A DNA stretch of 64,000 nucleotides, taken from Chlamydiota bacterium (GTDB lineage: Bacteria > Chlamydiota > Chlamydiia > Chlamydiales > Parachlamydiaceae). A model generated the notes under the pieces. It was not told where the DNA came from and did not search any database. It worked only from the letters and a program-made list of their open reading frames with translations. This document shows, piece by piece, positions 18,540 to 28,095 of the stretch; position 1 is the first letter of the stretch; the number at the start of each line of letters is the position of its first letter. The position numbers and the translations under genes are program-made. Location of the stretch: contig JABDBC010000001.1 in the NCBI GenBank assembly GCA_013288825.1, positions 34,475 through 98,474 on the forward strand. Direction: 5' to 3'.

Positions 18540-21407
18540 ATGGCTACGCCTTTACATTCAGTATCAAGTACATTTACATCGGGATCGGTTGTGTTGACAG
18601 TTACACCTTCTTTGCAAAAAGTCGAAGGTGCTAAAGAAGCGATCGTCAAGGCAGTTTCTGCAATTGCCAAGGACGAACTGGGAAAAATGCCATCAACATC
18701 ATCAACTTCATCGCCACGTCCGTTGTCATCTTCAACTTCTCCAGTTACTCTTGAGCAATTCAAAAGAGACTTTAAAAATAAGTACAACGAACTAGATCGG
18801 CAAAAGTGTATGCGTGATATACACAATGATCTACTTGCAAATAATGTGATAATGGAAATTCCAACAGCATTGTGTTATTTAAATTCTGCAGACCGCCAAC
18901 AAGCATTTTTCTATATGCTCTCTATCCTTTTTTCTACACAAGCTAAAGTTATTGCTTATGAGCATAGGGGCGAGAAAAGAAAGGTGATTTTGATGAATAT
19001 GATTAGGAAAGTCTATGAAGAACATCCGATGGTTTTTTCTGGTAAATCTTCAGAGATTTTAAAAGGTCATAGGATTCATATTTTCTCTTTATTATCATTT
19101 ATATGCAGTGGGAAAGCGTCTTCTGAAAATGTAGAAGCTCTGATTGCATTAGAGATTTTCGTTAATCATGAAAAAGCTTCTCGTAAGCATCTTTCTGAAT
19201 TGGTGACAAGTCTTGGGAAAATAAAAGATGTGGAACTAAAAGAAAGAGCATTCGATGGTTTGTATCGTTGTTTATTCTCCTCAGGCATTGAATACCCAAT
19301 AAATACTGAATGGTTTTTTGATGAAGTATCTAAGATTCTTGAATATTTGGAAAGGGTAATTCTACTAAAAGAAGAAAAGTTGTGTAAATGGTACTGTGGA
19401 TTTTCACGAATGCTTGTTAAAGAAAGTTATAGAGATGCAGAAGGCATTTTAGCGAGCTTTGATACAGAGCAAGCGAGTACGCGAGGTGAAGCAGACATAA
19501 AAGAGCATGTGGCGACACCGATAGGTGAGACATCAAAACGCATGTTGGCTGAAACAAGGGTGGGGAATGAGTTAATTTTTTGGACGGATGTATGCGCATC
19601 AGCCGTTAGAGAAGCAAAGTCTGGTGAATTTAGTGTAATAAGTAACTTAACTATTCCAGCTGGGGAGTTTGTAGGGGAACCTGCAAGAAAATTGGTAGAG
19701 GATACTCTAAGTCAAATTGCAAAAATGAGGCTTGCTACTGAATCAGATGGGAAGTCTGAAGCTGGATCTGTGGAAGCCTTTTTCTTAGGAACAATTGAAC
19801 CCCATTTACGACGCATCGTTGCAGAGGGATCAGCAGAAGCTGTTGGAAAAATAGACAGTGTCATATCTCAAATTGTAAAAGAAAAAGAATTGTTTCGAAC
19901 AAATGCTGAACTGCAACAATTACAAAAGGAATTAGTTGCATTTCGAGGAAGGTTAACATGGAATTTAGAACAATGGGAAGAGTTTGGAAAAATCATTAAT
20001 GAAAGAAATGATTTAAATAATTTAATCAAGAAATTAGAACGATTGAATCCTATGCTCATAGAAACCCCAGTAACTCCAGGAGCAATGCCTGTAGCCCCTA
20101 TTGTACCCGCAAGTATAGCACCTGTAAGCCCAGTGAGTTCAACCCCTCCGCCATCTCTAGCAGGATTTGTTGCATCAGCCCTGACTATATCTTCTTGTAC
20201 TGAAGAGCAGAGTGAAGAAATGGACTGGGAATCGACTTGTGTAGTAGCGCTTAATCATGCAAAAAGTGGACATTTTGGGGCAGCCGAAGAGAGATTATCT
20301 CGGCGTGCTAATGATTTGAAACTAACACATAGTGCGAATTCAATAGCCTTGTTGGGACGCACTCGAGAACAAATCAATACTCTGGCTACCTTTTTTGTGA
20401 GAGAAACGCTTCGATTAAATTTGCAGATGATCGCTGCAGCTAGACGGACGCAAGTTTATGAGATGATGATTGCCGTAGCTAACCAGATTTATCTTGGCAG
20501 ATCCTCTCTATGTCCTGAAACTATTAGTGATGAGCTCCATCGCTTGAGAATTGCATTAGGGGCGTTAAGCAAGGATGTCAATGATTGGAGTATGTCTAGG
20601 TGGGAGGAATTTGGAAAAATCGTTAATGAGGAGGGGGCATCGTTACAGTCGCTAACTGAGCAATTAGAACTATTTCTTAGCGTCAAGGAATCAGCCGTGC
20701 CGGTTCCACCCTTCAGTTCTTCGTCAAAACTATCCGGATCCTCGATCAATAGTATGAGCTCTGGACAAATCAATAAAGCAATTATGTCTTGCATGAATGA
20801 TGCTGATAATGTTTTTGATGTTTACGAATGTGTAGTTAATATTGAACAAATTCTTGATGAAGAAACTCGGAACAGTGCATTGGATACGCTCCATGGGTGC
20901 CTATTTTCTGATGAAATGAGTCTAAAAAGAATGGCAAGGTTTTCAGAACAAGCGGATCTCATTTTGGAATGTATGGATAATCCTCGTCATGGTTTCTCAG
21001 AAAAGATGAGGTGCAAGTGGTTTTGTGGATTTGCGGTTATGTTTGCCAACCTTAAAGAGCACAGAAAGGCAGAAGGATATATAGAGGGCTATGAGAGTTG
21101 GGTCGAAGCGGAAGGGTTATTGAAAATAGAATTAGGTGAATTGCTTAAAGCTGCTAGGCAACAAGTTAACGAGATCTGCTGTAGAGCATATTGTTCTGGA
21201 GGGTTAATGCGTGCAAAGCTCGGCAACTTTAAGTCTGCGTATGAGCATCTTAGATCGGCAACTGATGTGCCATTTGCCGGGACAATTTTAGGTGCGGAAT
21301 CAACTAAATTGATTGCAGATACCGAAGCACAGATCAAAGAACTTGATAAGATTGCTTCAGCGAAGATTGCAATCGTGTTGGAGCCAGCTAATATTCCAAA
21401 ACAATAA
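18540..21407 (+). CDS. Tandem-family protein 4, double-length composite
   Basis: At 955 residues this is the largest family member. It begins with a Ser/Thr-rich leader and a central-type domain with a diverged signature (HPMVFSGKSSEILKGH), followed by a helical tail. A complete N-domain comes next (~415-515: FFLGTIEPHLRRIV, WNLEQWEEFGKI), then a Pro-rich linker. The rest is the DWEST...WSMSRWEEF...KCKWFCGF block shared with paralogue 2. It reads as two family genes fused head to tail. The ATG follows AGGAGCACACAAAT. The junctions show no frameshift. Function is unknown. Confidence 0.82.
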   Translation: MATPLHSVSSTFTSGSVVLTVTPSLQKVEGAKEAIVKAVSAIAKDELGKMPSTSSTSSPRPLSSSTSPVTLEQFKRDFKNKYNELDRQKCMRDIHNDLLANNVIMEIPTALCYLNSADRQQAFFYMLSILFSTQAKVIAYEHRGEKRKVILMNMIRKVYEEHPMVFSGKSSEILKGHRIHIFSLLSFICSGKASSENVEALIALEIFVNHEKASRKHLSELVTSLGKIKDVELKERAFDGLYRCLFSSGIEYPINTEWFFDEVSKILEYLERVILLKEEKLCKWYCGFSRMLVKESYRDAEGILASFDTEQASTRGEADIKEHVATPIGETSKRMLAETRVGNELIFWTDVCASAVREAKSGEFSVISNLTIPAGEFVGEPARKLVEDTLSQIAKMRLATESDGKSEAGSVEAFFLGTIEPHLRRIVAEGSAEAVGKIDSVISQIVKEKELFRTNAELQQLQKELVAFRGRLTWNLEQWEEFGKIINERNDLNNLIKKLERLNPMLIETPVTPGAMPVAPIVPASIAPVSPVSSTPPPSLAGFVASALTISSCTEEQSEEMDWESTCVVALNHAKSGHFGAAEERLSRRANDLKLTHSANSIALLGRTREQINTLATFFVRETLRLNLQMIAAARRTQVYEMMIAVANQIYLGRSSLCPETISDELHRLRIALGALSKDVNDWSMSRWEEFGKIVNEEGASLQSLTEQLELFLSVKESAVPVPPFSSSSKLSGSSINSMSSGQINKAIMSCMNDADNVFDVYECVVNIEQILDEETRNSALDTLHGCLFSDEMSLKRMARFSEQADLILECMDNPRHGFSEKMRCKWFCGFAVMFANLKEHRKAEGYIEGYESWVEAEGLLKIELGELLKAARQQVNEICCRAYCSGGLMRAKLGNFKSAYEHLRSATDVPFAGTILGAESTKLIADTEAQIKELDKIASAKIAIVLEPANIPKQ

Positions 21408-21426
21408 AAATAGGATGATAAATATT

Positions 21427-22686
21427 ATGGCAGCTGTAATACCTAGAGACCCAGACTCATTTAGCTCAGCAATTTATTTTCGATATACCGTCCTACCTCT
21501 GTTGGAGGAGCTTGTTGGAGAAGAAGGGGGCAAGATCTCACAAATAGAGAGAATAAATAATTTATTAAGTGCAGTTAGTCGTGATTTTAATACAAAACCT
21601 GAATTAACATCGATTTTTACTGGAATAAATAAACTCCTTGATGTGGCAAAAATATTACCGCCAGAGCGCTGGAGAGTATTTCGACTATCAACTATTCAAT
21701 CAATTGCTGATAAATCTATCACTCTGGCGAGTTGTACGGAAAGTTTAGAAGTATTAACTGAGATAGAACCATCAATTGTCTTAGCAAAAGCTCCATCTTT
21801 GCGTCCACAGATAAAAGGTGCAATCCCTTCACCGCTTGCATCCTCTTCCTCTACAATGTCTGCCTATAATCATTTATCAAGTGTTATGGCCACACTGGCG
21901 GCAAAGAAAGATGAGAATATTTTAAAGGAGATCGACATAGCTCTCGCCAAATGCAAGGAAGCCAAGGCAAAGTATGCAGCTCAATCAGAAGTGGGCTGTT
22001 CTAATATTATAGCATTTGCTTCTTACTTGAATACTATACGTGACTTAATTATTAGTCTTGGCTCGTCTGAAAAAAGGCAGAAAGTTTTGTTTAAATGCAT
22101 TGATAGTCTGTTGACTAAAGGAGAATTTGTGTCTGCTCAAGATGCATCTGACATTTCTTCTTATTTTAATATTTTTTTAACAGTCTTTATTGAGAAAGAT
22201 CCATCAATTTTCTCTGGTAAATTATTGTGTGAACTAATAGATTATGGGTTACTTAATTATATGAATTCTGAGGTCCCAGTTTATTATTCTTTGCCTCAAT
22301 TAAGTCTGGATGAAGTGAAAGACTTAATTACAATGTACCTTAGCTCATTTGATAATATGTATTTCTTGGCACATTTCATGATGGCATATGAATGTGTAAT
22401 TAGTATCGAAGCTTTGAAATTTATGATGGATTCCATTCTTTCAAACTCAGATAATGACAGGGTTTTTAAATTACTTTGTTCCGCATTCGAAGTTAATTTT
22501 GATGGGGAGTACATCGAAAGAGTGGAGCGTGATTGGATAAATAGGATGGCGAAAAAATTTGCTCAACTTGGACATGATGATAAAGCTAAGGAGTGCCAAG
22601 AAAGGCTGCACAAAATAGACGCTTGGTTGCTTGATTGCGATCAGAGAGAGAAAGCGCAGCAAGCGATTTTAGCTGGCCCCAAATAG
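21427..22686 (+). CDS. Tandem-family protein 5
   Basis: 419 residues from ATG 21427. The frame is open further upstream into the previous gene, but the MAAVIP start aligns with paralogue 6, and AGGATG lies 11 bases upstream. N-domain ~10-125 (PPERWRVFRLSTIQ), a short linker, then the central domain with KDPSIFSGKLLCELIDYGLL. A FMMDSILSNSDNDRVFKLLC segment leads into a TPR-like tail (KKFAQLGHDDKAKECQERL). It is very close to paralogue 6, so this pair is a recent tandem duplicate. Confidence 0.82.
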   Translation: MAAVIPRDPDSFSSAIYFRYTVLPLLEELVGEEGGKISQIERINNLLSAVSRDFNTKPELTSIFTGINKLLDVAKILPPERWRVFRLSTIQSIADKSITLASCTESLEVLTEIEPSIVLAKAPSLRPQIKGAIPSPLASSSSTMSAYNHLSSVMATLAAKKDENILKEIDIALAKCKEAKAKYAAQSEVGCSNIIAFASYLNTIRDLIISLGSSEKRQKVLFKCIDSLLTKGEFVSAQDASDISSYFNIFLTVFIEKDPSIFSGKLLCELIDYGLLNYMNSEVPVYYSLPQLSLDEVKDLITMYLSSFDNMYFLAHFMMAYECVISIEALKFMMDSILSNSDNDRVFKLLCSAFEVNFDGEYIERVERDWINRMAKKFAQLGHDDKAKECQERLHKIDAWLLDCDQREKAQQAILAGPK

Positions 22687-22745
22687 AGGCCGTTGGCCTG
22701 AAAATGGGCACTTCTGCAATTACCACTAAAGGAGAAATAAATATT

Positions 22746-23972
22746 ATGGCAGCTGTAATACCTGGAGGCCCACTTAGCCCAGAACTCTTTTTTCAAAACA
22801 CCGTCCAACCTGTGTTGGAGGAGCTTGTTGGAAAAGAAGGGGGCAAGATCTCACAAATAGAGAGAATATTAGTTTTAGTTAATGATACTCTTAATACCAC
22901 ATCTGATTGTTCTGAATTACGATCGCTTTTAGTTGAATTAAATGAACTCCGTAGTAGAGCAAAAATATTACCGCCAGATCGCTGGAGAGTATTTCGACAA
23001 TCAACTATTGAATCAATTGCTAATAGAACTATCACTCTGGCGAGTTGTACGGCAAGTTTAAAGGCATTAGCTGGGATAGAACCACAGATAAAAAATGCAA
23101 TTCGTCCATCGCTTGCATCCTCTTCCTCTACAATGTCTGCCTATAATCATTTATCAAGTGTTATGGCAATACTGGCGGCAAAAAAAGATGAGAATTTTTT
23201 AAAGAAGTTCGAAATAGCCCTCGACATGTGCAGTCAAGCCAAGGCAAAGTATGAAGCTCAATCAGAAGTGGGCAGTTTTAATATTGTCACATTTGCTTCT
23301 CACTTGAATACTATCAGTGACCTACTTATTAGTCTTGGCTCGTCTGAAAAAAGGCAGAAATTTTTGTTTAGATGCATTAGTAGTCTGTTTACTAAAGAAG
23401 AAATTAGCTTTATGGATGAAGATGAATCTGACATCCCTTCTTGTTTTCATATTTTTTTAAAAGTCTTAATTCAGAAAGATCCATCAATTTTCACTGGTAA
23501 ATTCTTGTGTGAACTAATAGATTATGGATTACTTCATTATATGGATTCTGTAGATCTATCTCATTCTATGTCTCCATTAAGACTTGATGATATGAAAAAC
23601 TTAATTACAATGTACCTTAGCTCATTTGATAATATGTTTTTCTTGGCAAATTTCATTATGGCGTATGGTAGTATATCAACGTGTGTATTTAGTACCGAAG
23701 CTTTGAAATTTATGATGGATTCCATTCTATCAAACTCAGATAATGACAGGGTTTTTAAATTACTTTGTTCCGCACACGAAGTTAATTTTGATGAGGATTA
23801 CGTCGGAGTGGAGCGGGGTTGGAAGGATAGGATGGCGGAAAAATTTGCTCACCTTGGACATGATGATAAAGCTAAGGAGTGCAAAGAAAAGCTGGGCAAA
23901 ATAGACGATTGGTTGTTCAGGTGCGCTGAGGCAGAGAAAACGGAGCAAGCGATTTTAGCTGCCACTAAATAG
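22746..23972 (+). CDS. Tandem-family protein 6
   Basis: 408 residues from ATG 22746, chosen for AAAGGAG at the right distance and for alignment with paralogue 5. The central signature is KDPSIFTGKFLCELIDYGLL. The tail ends in EKFAHLGHDDKAKECKEKL, a clear TPR-like helical pair (A...G....A pattern). A CCGTTGGCCTGAAAATGGGC fragment lies in the short gap before it and, slightly changed, after it. The duplication unit therefore included this intergenic piece. Confidence 0.82.
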   Translation: MAAVIPGGPLSPELFFQNTVQPVLEELVGKEGGKISQIERILVLVNDTLNTTSDCSELRSLLVELNELRSRAKILPPDRWRVFRQSTIESIANRTITLASCTASLKALAGIEPQIKNAIRPSLASSSSTMSAYNHLSSVMAILAAKKDENFLKKFEIALDMCSQAKAKYEAQSEVGSFNIVTFASHLNTISDLLISLGSSEKRQKFLFRCISSLFTKEEISFMDEDESDIPSCFHIFLKVLIQKDPSIFTGKFLCELIDYGLLHYMDSVDLSHSMSPLRLDDMKNLITMYLSSFDNMFFLANFIMAYGSISTCVFSTEALKFMMDSILSNSDNDRVFKLLCSAHEVNFDEDYVGVERGWKDRMAEKFAHLGHDDKAKECKEKLGKIDDWLFRCAEAEKTEQAILAATK

Positions 23973-24191
23973 AGGTCGTTGGCCTGAAAACCAGCATTTG
24001 TGGGCGACTCTTCGCCCACAATTGCTGCCTGAAAATGGGCATTTCTACAATTGTCTCGACAGGGGCGTTACCTTATAAGAGTAGTAGAGCTTAAAATAAT
24101 AGCAATTGAATTTAAAGAAGTTGCAGAAGTCCCTTCCCTTCGGGCCCTAACACAGGGCACTTCTGTAATTACCACTAAAGGAGATATAGTT
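23973..24191. repeat. Intergenic gap with dispersed repeat fragments
   Basis: It contains GTTGGCCTGAAAAC, a small hairpin (TTGTGGGCGA...TCGCCCACAA, about 23999-24022), then GGGCATTTCT and GGGCACTTCT copies ahead of CACTAAAGGAGATA. The last piece matches the leader of paralogue 6. No gene is seen here. Confidence 0.55.
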
Positions 24192-26093
24192 ATGGCTGCA
24201 AGTTTATCTAGATTGGATATGGGTGCTTCTAGTTCAAGTGCTCCTTCTGCAGATGAAAAATTTTTTTTAACAAATATTTATTATAAATTGGAAGAAATTT
24301 TTATTTGTGACAACTTCGATGTCAAAGCAATAGATGCGATGATTGCTAAAATCGCGGGGAGATCATTCAGTGAAGATCCCAAAAGAACACATGCCCTTTC
24401 TTCAAACAAAGACTTAGCCGCACTTGGTGAACAATTTAAGGTTCTGAAGGAAAGGGGAAAATATTTAACAACAGATCAATGGACAGGATTTGGAGCATCT
24501 CTTCATCGAGCTGGGACAATTAAGGATTGTATCGAAATGTTGATTTCGTTGAATAAAATAGCAATTACAGCCCCCACTATTTTCTTACCTCCGAGGGATG
24601 CTAATCTTTTACCCTTTAAGGATCCTGATAATCTACCACCTGAACACCGAGAGTCCTCTTCACCAATACTTCGATCATTACAACCATCACCACCACCACC
24701 ACCATCATCTTCGTCATCATCATCATCATCATCTTCTTCGTCATCATCATCATCTTCTACACTTACAAACTGGTCTTTCACGGCTCCACTTTCCTTTAGC
24801 CCAGAAGAGAGAGCGTTCGTGACTGCCTTCATTGAAGAGGCATATAGAAAAGGGATGGATGCACTCACGAAAGCAATTACAAAGTTGAACGGTTGTAGGG
24901 TGGACTATGGTGTAGAATTACAACTAATTGTCGAAAGAAGGATGAGTTTCGGTTGTTCGTGGGAAAATTGTATGTCTGTGGCTTTGTTGTTGCCTGCACC
25001 GCTCAATAGTGAAATGAGTAAGCGGCTTGAATCATATGTTCCTTTTCGAGAGTTTCATCACGGAATTCCTTTGCTTGGGAGTAGAACTGATGAGCAAGTT
25101 AATTTAATTAATAAGGTAATTAAATATGCTATTTGTAATTATTATACACTTTTGGAATATTATGGCAAATATGCCCATGATAATAAAGATACAATTTTAA
25201 GCCCTCTCGAAATCATACCCTATTTAATCAATTTATTAGACACACCTCAAAGACGCGCAGATGCTTTTTATGAGTATGTATGGAATATGTTTGATACTAT
25301 GAACTTAGAAGAAGGTGTCGCATATCGATACCCTGAATTCCAACCCTGTTTTGTTGATTTTATTAAAAGTATGATCAGAATAGATCCATTAATTTTTACA
25401 GGTCAGTCATTAGTTCGTTTAATAAACTACGGGCTTTTTTATACAACTGACATAACTAAGTTGCTGGTTATGCGTGGCCATGGCAATCGCCGCTGCAATA
25501 TTATTACATTTTCTATACTGGAAGAGGTCATTTTGTTATACATCCGTCCATTCGAAGAAAAGATGACTATACAGAACAACATTCGATTCTTAGTGGGTTT
25601 TATTGAAAATACGAATTTAAACCGTGAAGATCAAGATAGAGCATTGAATGTCGTATGGAGCTACATTTTCTCTAGCCCGATCAGAGTTAAAGATAAGGCC
25701 TTGGATTTGGCTGATCAATTGTCTGACGTTTTGGATGAACATGATGAACATGATGAAGATGGTCTGAACAGTCTTTCTGTAGAGATGCAAATAGATGTCA
25801 AGTGTAAGTTGGCAATCAGGTTTGCTGAACTTGGAAAATTTCATCAAGCTCAAAATGTATTGGAAGAGCTTTTCAAATTAGAGAGCGAATTTGAAAATGG
25901 CGAGGGAGTATGTGTAAAACACCTTTATGCTAGCCAAATAATTAAGGAATTGAAAGCTGCCTATGATGCAGACCAGGAAAGAGAGTATAAAGCAGAAGAA
26001 GAAGGAGACTCTAAACTAGAAGATGAAACAGAGTCTAAACTAGAACAAAGTAGTGTATCTGACATAGAAGGTGAGGGCGATGATGAAGAATGA
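24192..26093 (+). CDS. Tandem-family protein 7 with poly-Pro/poly-Ser tract
   Basis: 633 residues from ATG 24192 (AAAGGAGATATAGTT before it). The frame is open from 24051, but that part is repeat-like. N-domain ~15-120 (TTDQWTGFGASL); the linker holds a run of about six Pro then about 19 Ser (~residues 164-190), encoded by CAC/TCA/TCT triplets. The central domain carries IDPLIFTGQSLVRLINYGLF. The tail has AIRFAELGKFHQAQNVLEEL (TPR-like) and an acidic Glu-rich end of ~40 residues. The triplet tract could change length by slippage without breaking the frame. Confidence 0.82.
   Translation: MAASLSRLDMGASSSSAPSADEKFFLTNIYYKLEEIFICDNFDVKAIDAMIAKIAGRSFSEDPKRTHALSSNKDLAALGEQFKVLKERGKYLTTDQWTGFGASLHRAGTIKDCIEMLISLNKIAITAPTIFLPPRDANLLPFKDPDNLPPEHRESSSPILRSLQPSPPPPPSSSSSSSSSSSSSSSSSSTLTNWSFTAPLSFSPEERAFVTAFIEEAYRKGMDALTKAITKLNGCRVDYGVELQLIVERRMSFGCSWENCMSVALLLPAPLNSEMSKRLESYVPFREFHHGIPLLGSRTDEQVNLINKVIKYAICNYYTLLEYYGKYAHDNKDTILSPLEIIPYLINLLDTPQRRADAFYEYVWNMFDTMNLEEGVAYRYPEFQPCFVDFIKSMIRIDPLIFTGQSLVRLINYGLFYTTDITKLLVMRGHGNRRCNIITFSILEEVILLYIRPFEEKMTIQNNIRFLVGFIENTNLNREDQDRALNVVWSYIFSSPIRVKDKALDLADQLSDVLDEHDEHDEDGLNSLSVEMQIDVKCKLAIRFAELGKFHQAQNVLEELFKLESEFENGEGVCVKHLYASQIIKELKAAYDADQEREYKAEEEGDSKLEDETESKLEQSSVSDIEGEGDDEE
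24683..24760 (+). repeat. In-frame triplet microsatellite
   Basis: CAC/ACC triplets followed by TCA/TCT/TCG triplets, coding for poly-Pro then poly-Ser in paralogue 7. It is the longest simple-sequence tract that I see in the window. Confidence 0.9.
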
Positions 26094-26114
26094 TAGAGAA
26101 AAAGGAGAAATAAT

Positions 26115-27608
26115 ATGACAGCCATAACTGGACCAGGACGAAGTACATCAGATATTCCAAGTTTTCCGAGTACATCTATTGACAATAATTTTTTCGACAC
26201 TCACGTGTTGCCTAAATTGATTAAATTAGTTGAATGCGATAGAGTTGATATTACTCAAATTGATCGTATTACAAAGGAACTAGATCAGACAATCAAAGGA
26301 AATGTTTATTCTAAATTGTTTACCTTGAATATAGAACTGAAAAATCTAAGAACTAGAGCTCAGATTTTAAACCCCGAAGAGTGGGCAACATTCAGGCTAA
26401 CTATAAATGCCAGCACTGATTTAGTCAGGTGTACTGAATGTTTGGAGGATCTAAATGATACACCAACACTTGATAAAATACCAATACCTGGATCGAGCAT
26501 TCTTTTTTCAAGCACAGCTCCAATTGACTCACCTCCTGTTGCTGCTGTTCCCTCATATTTGCATTCATCAGTCACTCATAATCCATTTGAAGTGCGAGCG
26601 TCAGATGATAGCATTTTTTCACAAAAATCGTTTTCATCATCCACATCCACAATGGCTGTAATGGAACGTATAAACAGAACGCGGGCTCAGTTGCAAACAA
26701 AGCTTCCTTTACCAGAGAAAGAAGTGGAGAGTACAATATTATCGGCTGTTAATAATCATAAGGCTTTAGAAAAGTTTTATGCCCAAAGTCTAATGACTCA
26801 TAGTGATAAAATTTTGAAGCCGCTACTAATAATTCCTTCGCTGATAAGTCGTTTGAGGACTACTGAAGAACGGGGAGAGGCTGTTTTAACATATATGACC
26901 ATCATGTTTACTTATGAAGGATTAAAATATTATACGTTCAATTATACGTTCAATAGCGAGAAATATTTTCATCCGTACTTCTTAAACTTCATAGAACAGA
27001 TTGGTAAAATCGATCCTTTAATTTTTTCTGGTCATTCATTAGATGCTCTCATCAACTATGGAGTGTTTTACGACACAAATTTATTTCCGCATCTCCCTAC
27101 CATCACTTTCGATCAAATGCAGGAATGTATATCATCATATATTAACTCGCATGATCAAGATGAAGAAGTATATAACGATGTTTTTTACTTAATATCCTTT
27201 ATTTATAGTTCAGAGCTAGATGATAAAGATAAAAATAAGGCATTGGCTGTGCTTGTGAATAACATTTTAAAACCGGTTAAAAATGTTGTTAGAGCTAAAA
27301 ACCTAGCTCGTGAGTTCTGCCGAGCGCTGGAAGAAGTTGCACTTGTGGGTAATAATAATAAAGATGGAGAGGATGATTGCTTGCCTTGTAAATGCGAGTT
27401 AGCCGAATGCTATGGTCTATTTGCGATTAGATTTGCGGAGCTTGGAGAACATAATGAGGCTTTAGATGCTTACAGTCAGCTTTTCAAGATACCGGGTTTT
27501 GATGAATTGAAAGCCTCTACGAAAGAAGCAATTGATAAACTCAGACCGCCTGAAATTACTGCCCCAAATCCAATAGCGCTGGGTCCCATGCGCGAAATGT
27601 GTAGGTAA
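26115..27608 (+). CDS. Tandem-family protein 8
   Basis: 497 residues. The leader is Ser/Thr/Pro-rich, the N-domain ~20-115 (NPEEWATFRLTI), then a linker. The central domain carries IDPLIFSGHSLDALINYGVF and an acidic middle. The TPR-like AIRFAELGEHNEALDAYSQL tail is followed by a Pro-rich end. The RBS is AAAGGAGAAATA. It starts 21 bases after paralogue 7, so the two are probably cotranscribed. Confidence 0.82.
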   Translation: MTAITGPGRSTSDIPSFPSTSIDNNFFDTHVLPKLIKLVECDRVDITQIDRITKELDQTIKGNVYSKLFTLNIELKNLRTRAQILNPEEWATFRLTINASTDLVRCTECLEDLNDTPTLDKIPIPGSSILFSSTAPIDSPPVAAVPSYLHSSVTHNPFEVRASDDSIFSQKSFSSSTSTMAVMERINRTRAQLQTKLPLPEKEVESTILSAVNNHKALEKFYAQSLMTHSDKILKPLLIIPSLISRLRTTEERGEAVLTYMTIMFTYEGLKYYTFNYTFNSEKYFHPYFLNFIEQIGKIDPLIFSGHSLDALINYGVFYDTNLFPHLPTITFDQMQECISSYINSHDQDEEVYNDVFYLISFIYSSELDDKDKNKALAVLVNNILKPVKNVVRAKNLAREFCRALEEVALVGNNNKDGEDDCLPCKCELAECYGLFAIRFAELGEHNEALDAYSQLFKIPGFDELKASTKEAIDKLRPPEITAPNPIALGPMREMCR

Positions 27609-27618
27609 AAGCGCGCGT

Positions 27619-27783
27619 AGGGACAGTTCTGCCTGACAGCATAACGTTCTTTCAAAGGAAGAATTAAGTTTAAAATTAACACGATTTATCTCGGAGAAAA
27701 TGAGGGTTGCCTGACGTCAAATGTGACGCCCCAAGCCAGACCCCAATTCAGTTAAGACGTATGCTGTCAGGCGAGAACCGTCC
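27619..27783. repeat. Palindrome with unusual loop, GGGACAGTTCTG family
   Basis: The outer arms, GGGACAGTTCTGCCTGACAG and CTGTCAGGCGAGAACCGTCC, match the copy at 173-286. The interior ~100 bases are unrelated to the usual GGCCTGTGTTAAA core. This suggests replacement or insertion at the centre. Confidence 0.75.
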
Positions 27784-27784
27784 A

Positions 27785-28055
27785 ACGCGCAGACAAGACC
27801 GTGCAAGAGTTGTTGCAAGGGCTAAAAGTGCGCCGGGGACGGTTCTCGCATAACGCCATCGCCTTTAACACAGGCCACATCAAACGTCTTTTGTTTTCAT
27901 AGACTGGCCCGTGTTAAAGAGATGGCGTTATGCGAGAACCGTCCCATGCGCGAAGAGAACGATAAAGATGTTGCACATGGCTAAGGCTCTTTTAAGTGTG
28001 GTCCGGGGCCCCATTTAAAAGCACTGCATGACTAGCAACTTGCATTATTATAATG
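27785..28055. repeat. ~270 bp direct repeat, left copy
   Basis: This matches 29250-29521 with about ten differences. It contains the complete palindrome 27836-27945 plus unique flanks (ACAAGACCGTGCAAGAGTTG on the left, ACTTGCATTATTATAAT on the right). The two copies bracket paralogue 9. A TATAAT at the right end (about 28045-28050) may serve as the -10 for paralogue 9. Confidence 0.9.
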
Positions 28056-28095
28056 GGTGCTATTTAAAATAAAATTTTTAAAAGGATATAACTTT

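Noticed and set aside
24598..24822. Frame with a long poly-His run
   Set aside because: It is the +1 shadow of the Pro/Ser triplet tract in paralogue 7.
28036..28095. Shared TATAAT after each ~270 bp repeat as a small RNA promoter
   Set aside because: No convincing -35 at proper distance in both copies; only noted as a possible -10.
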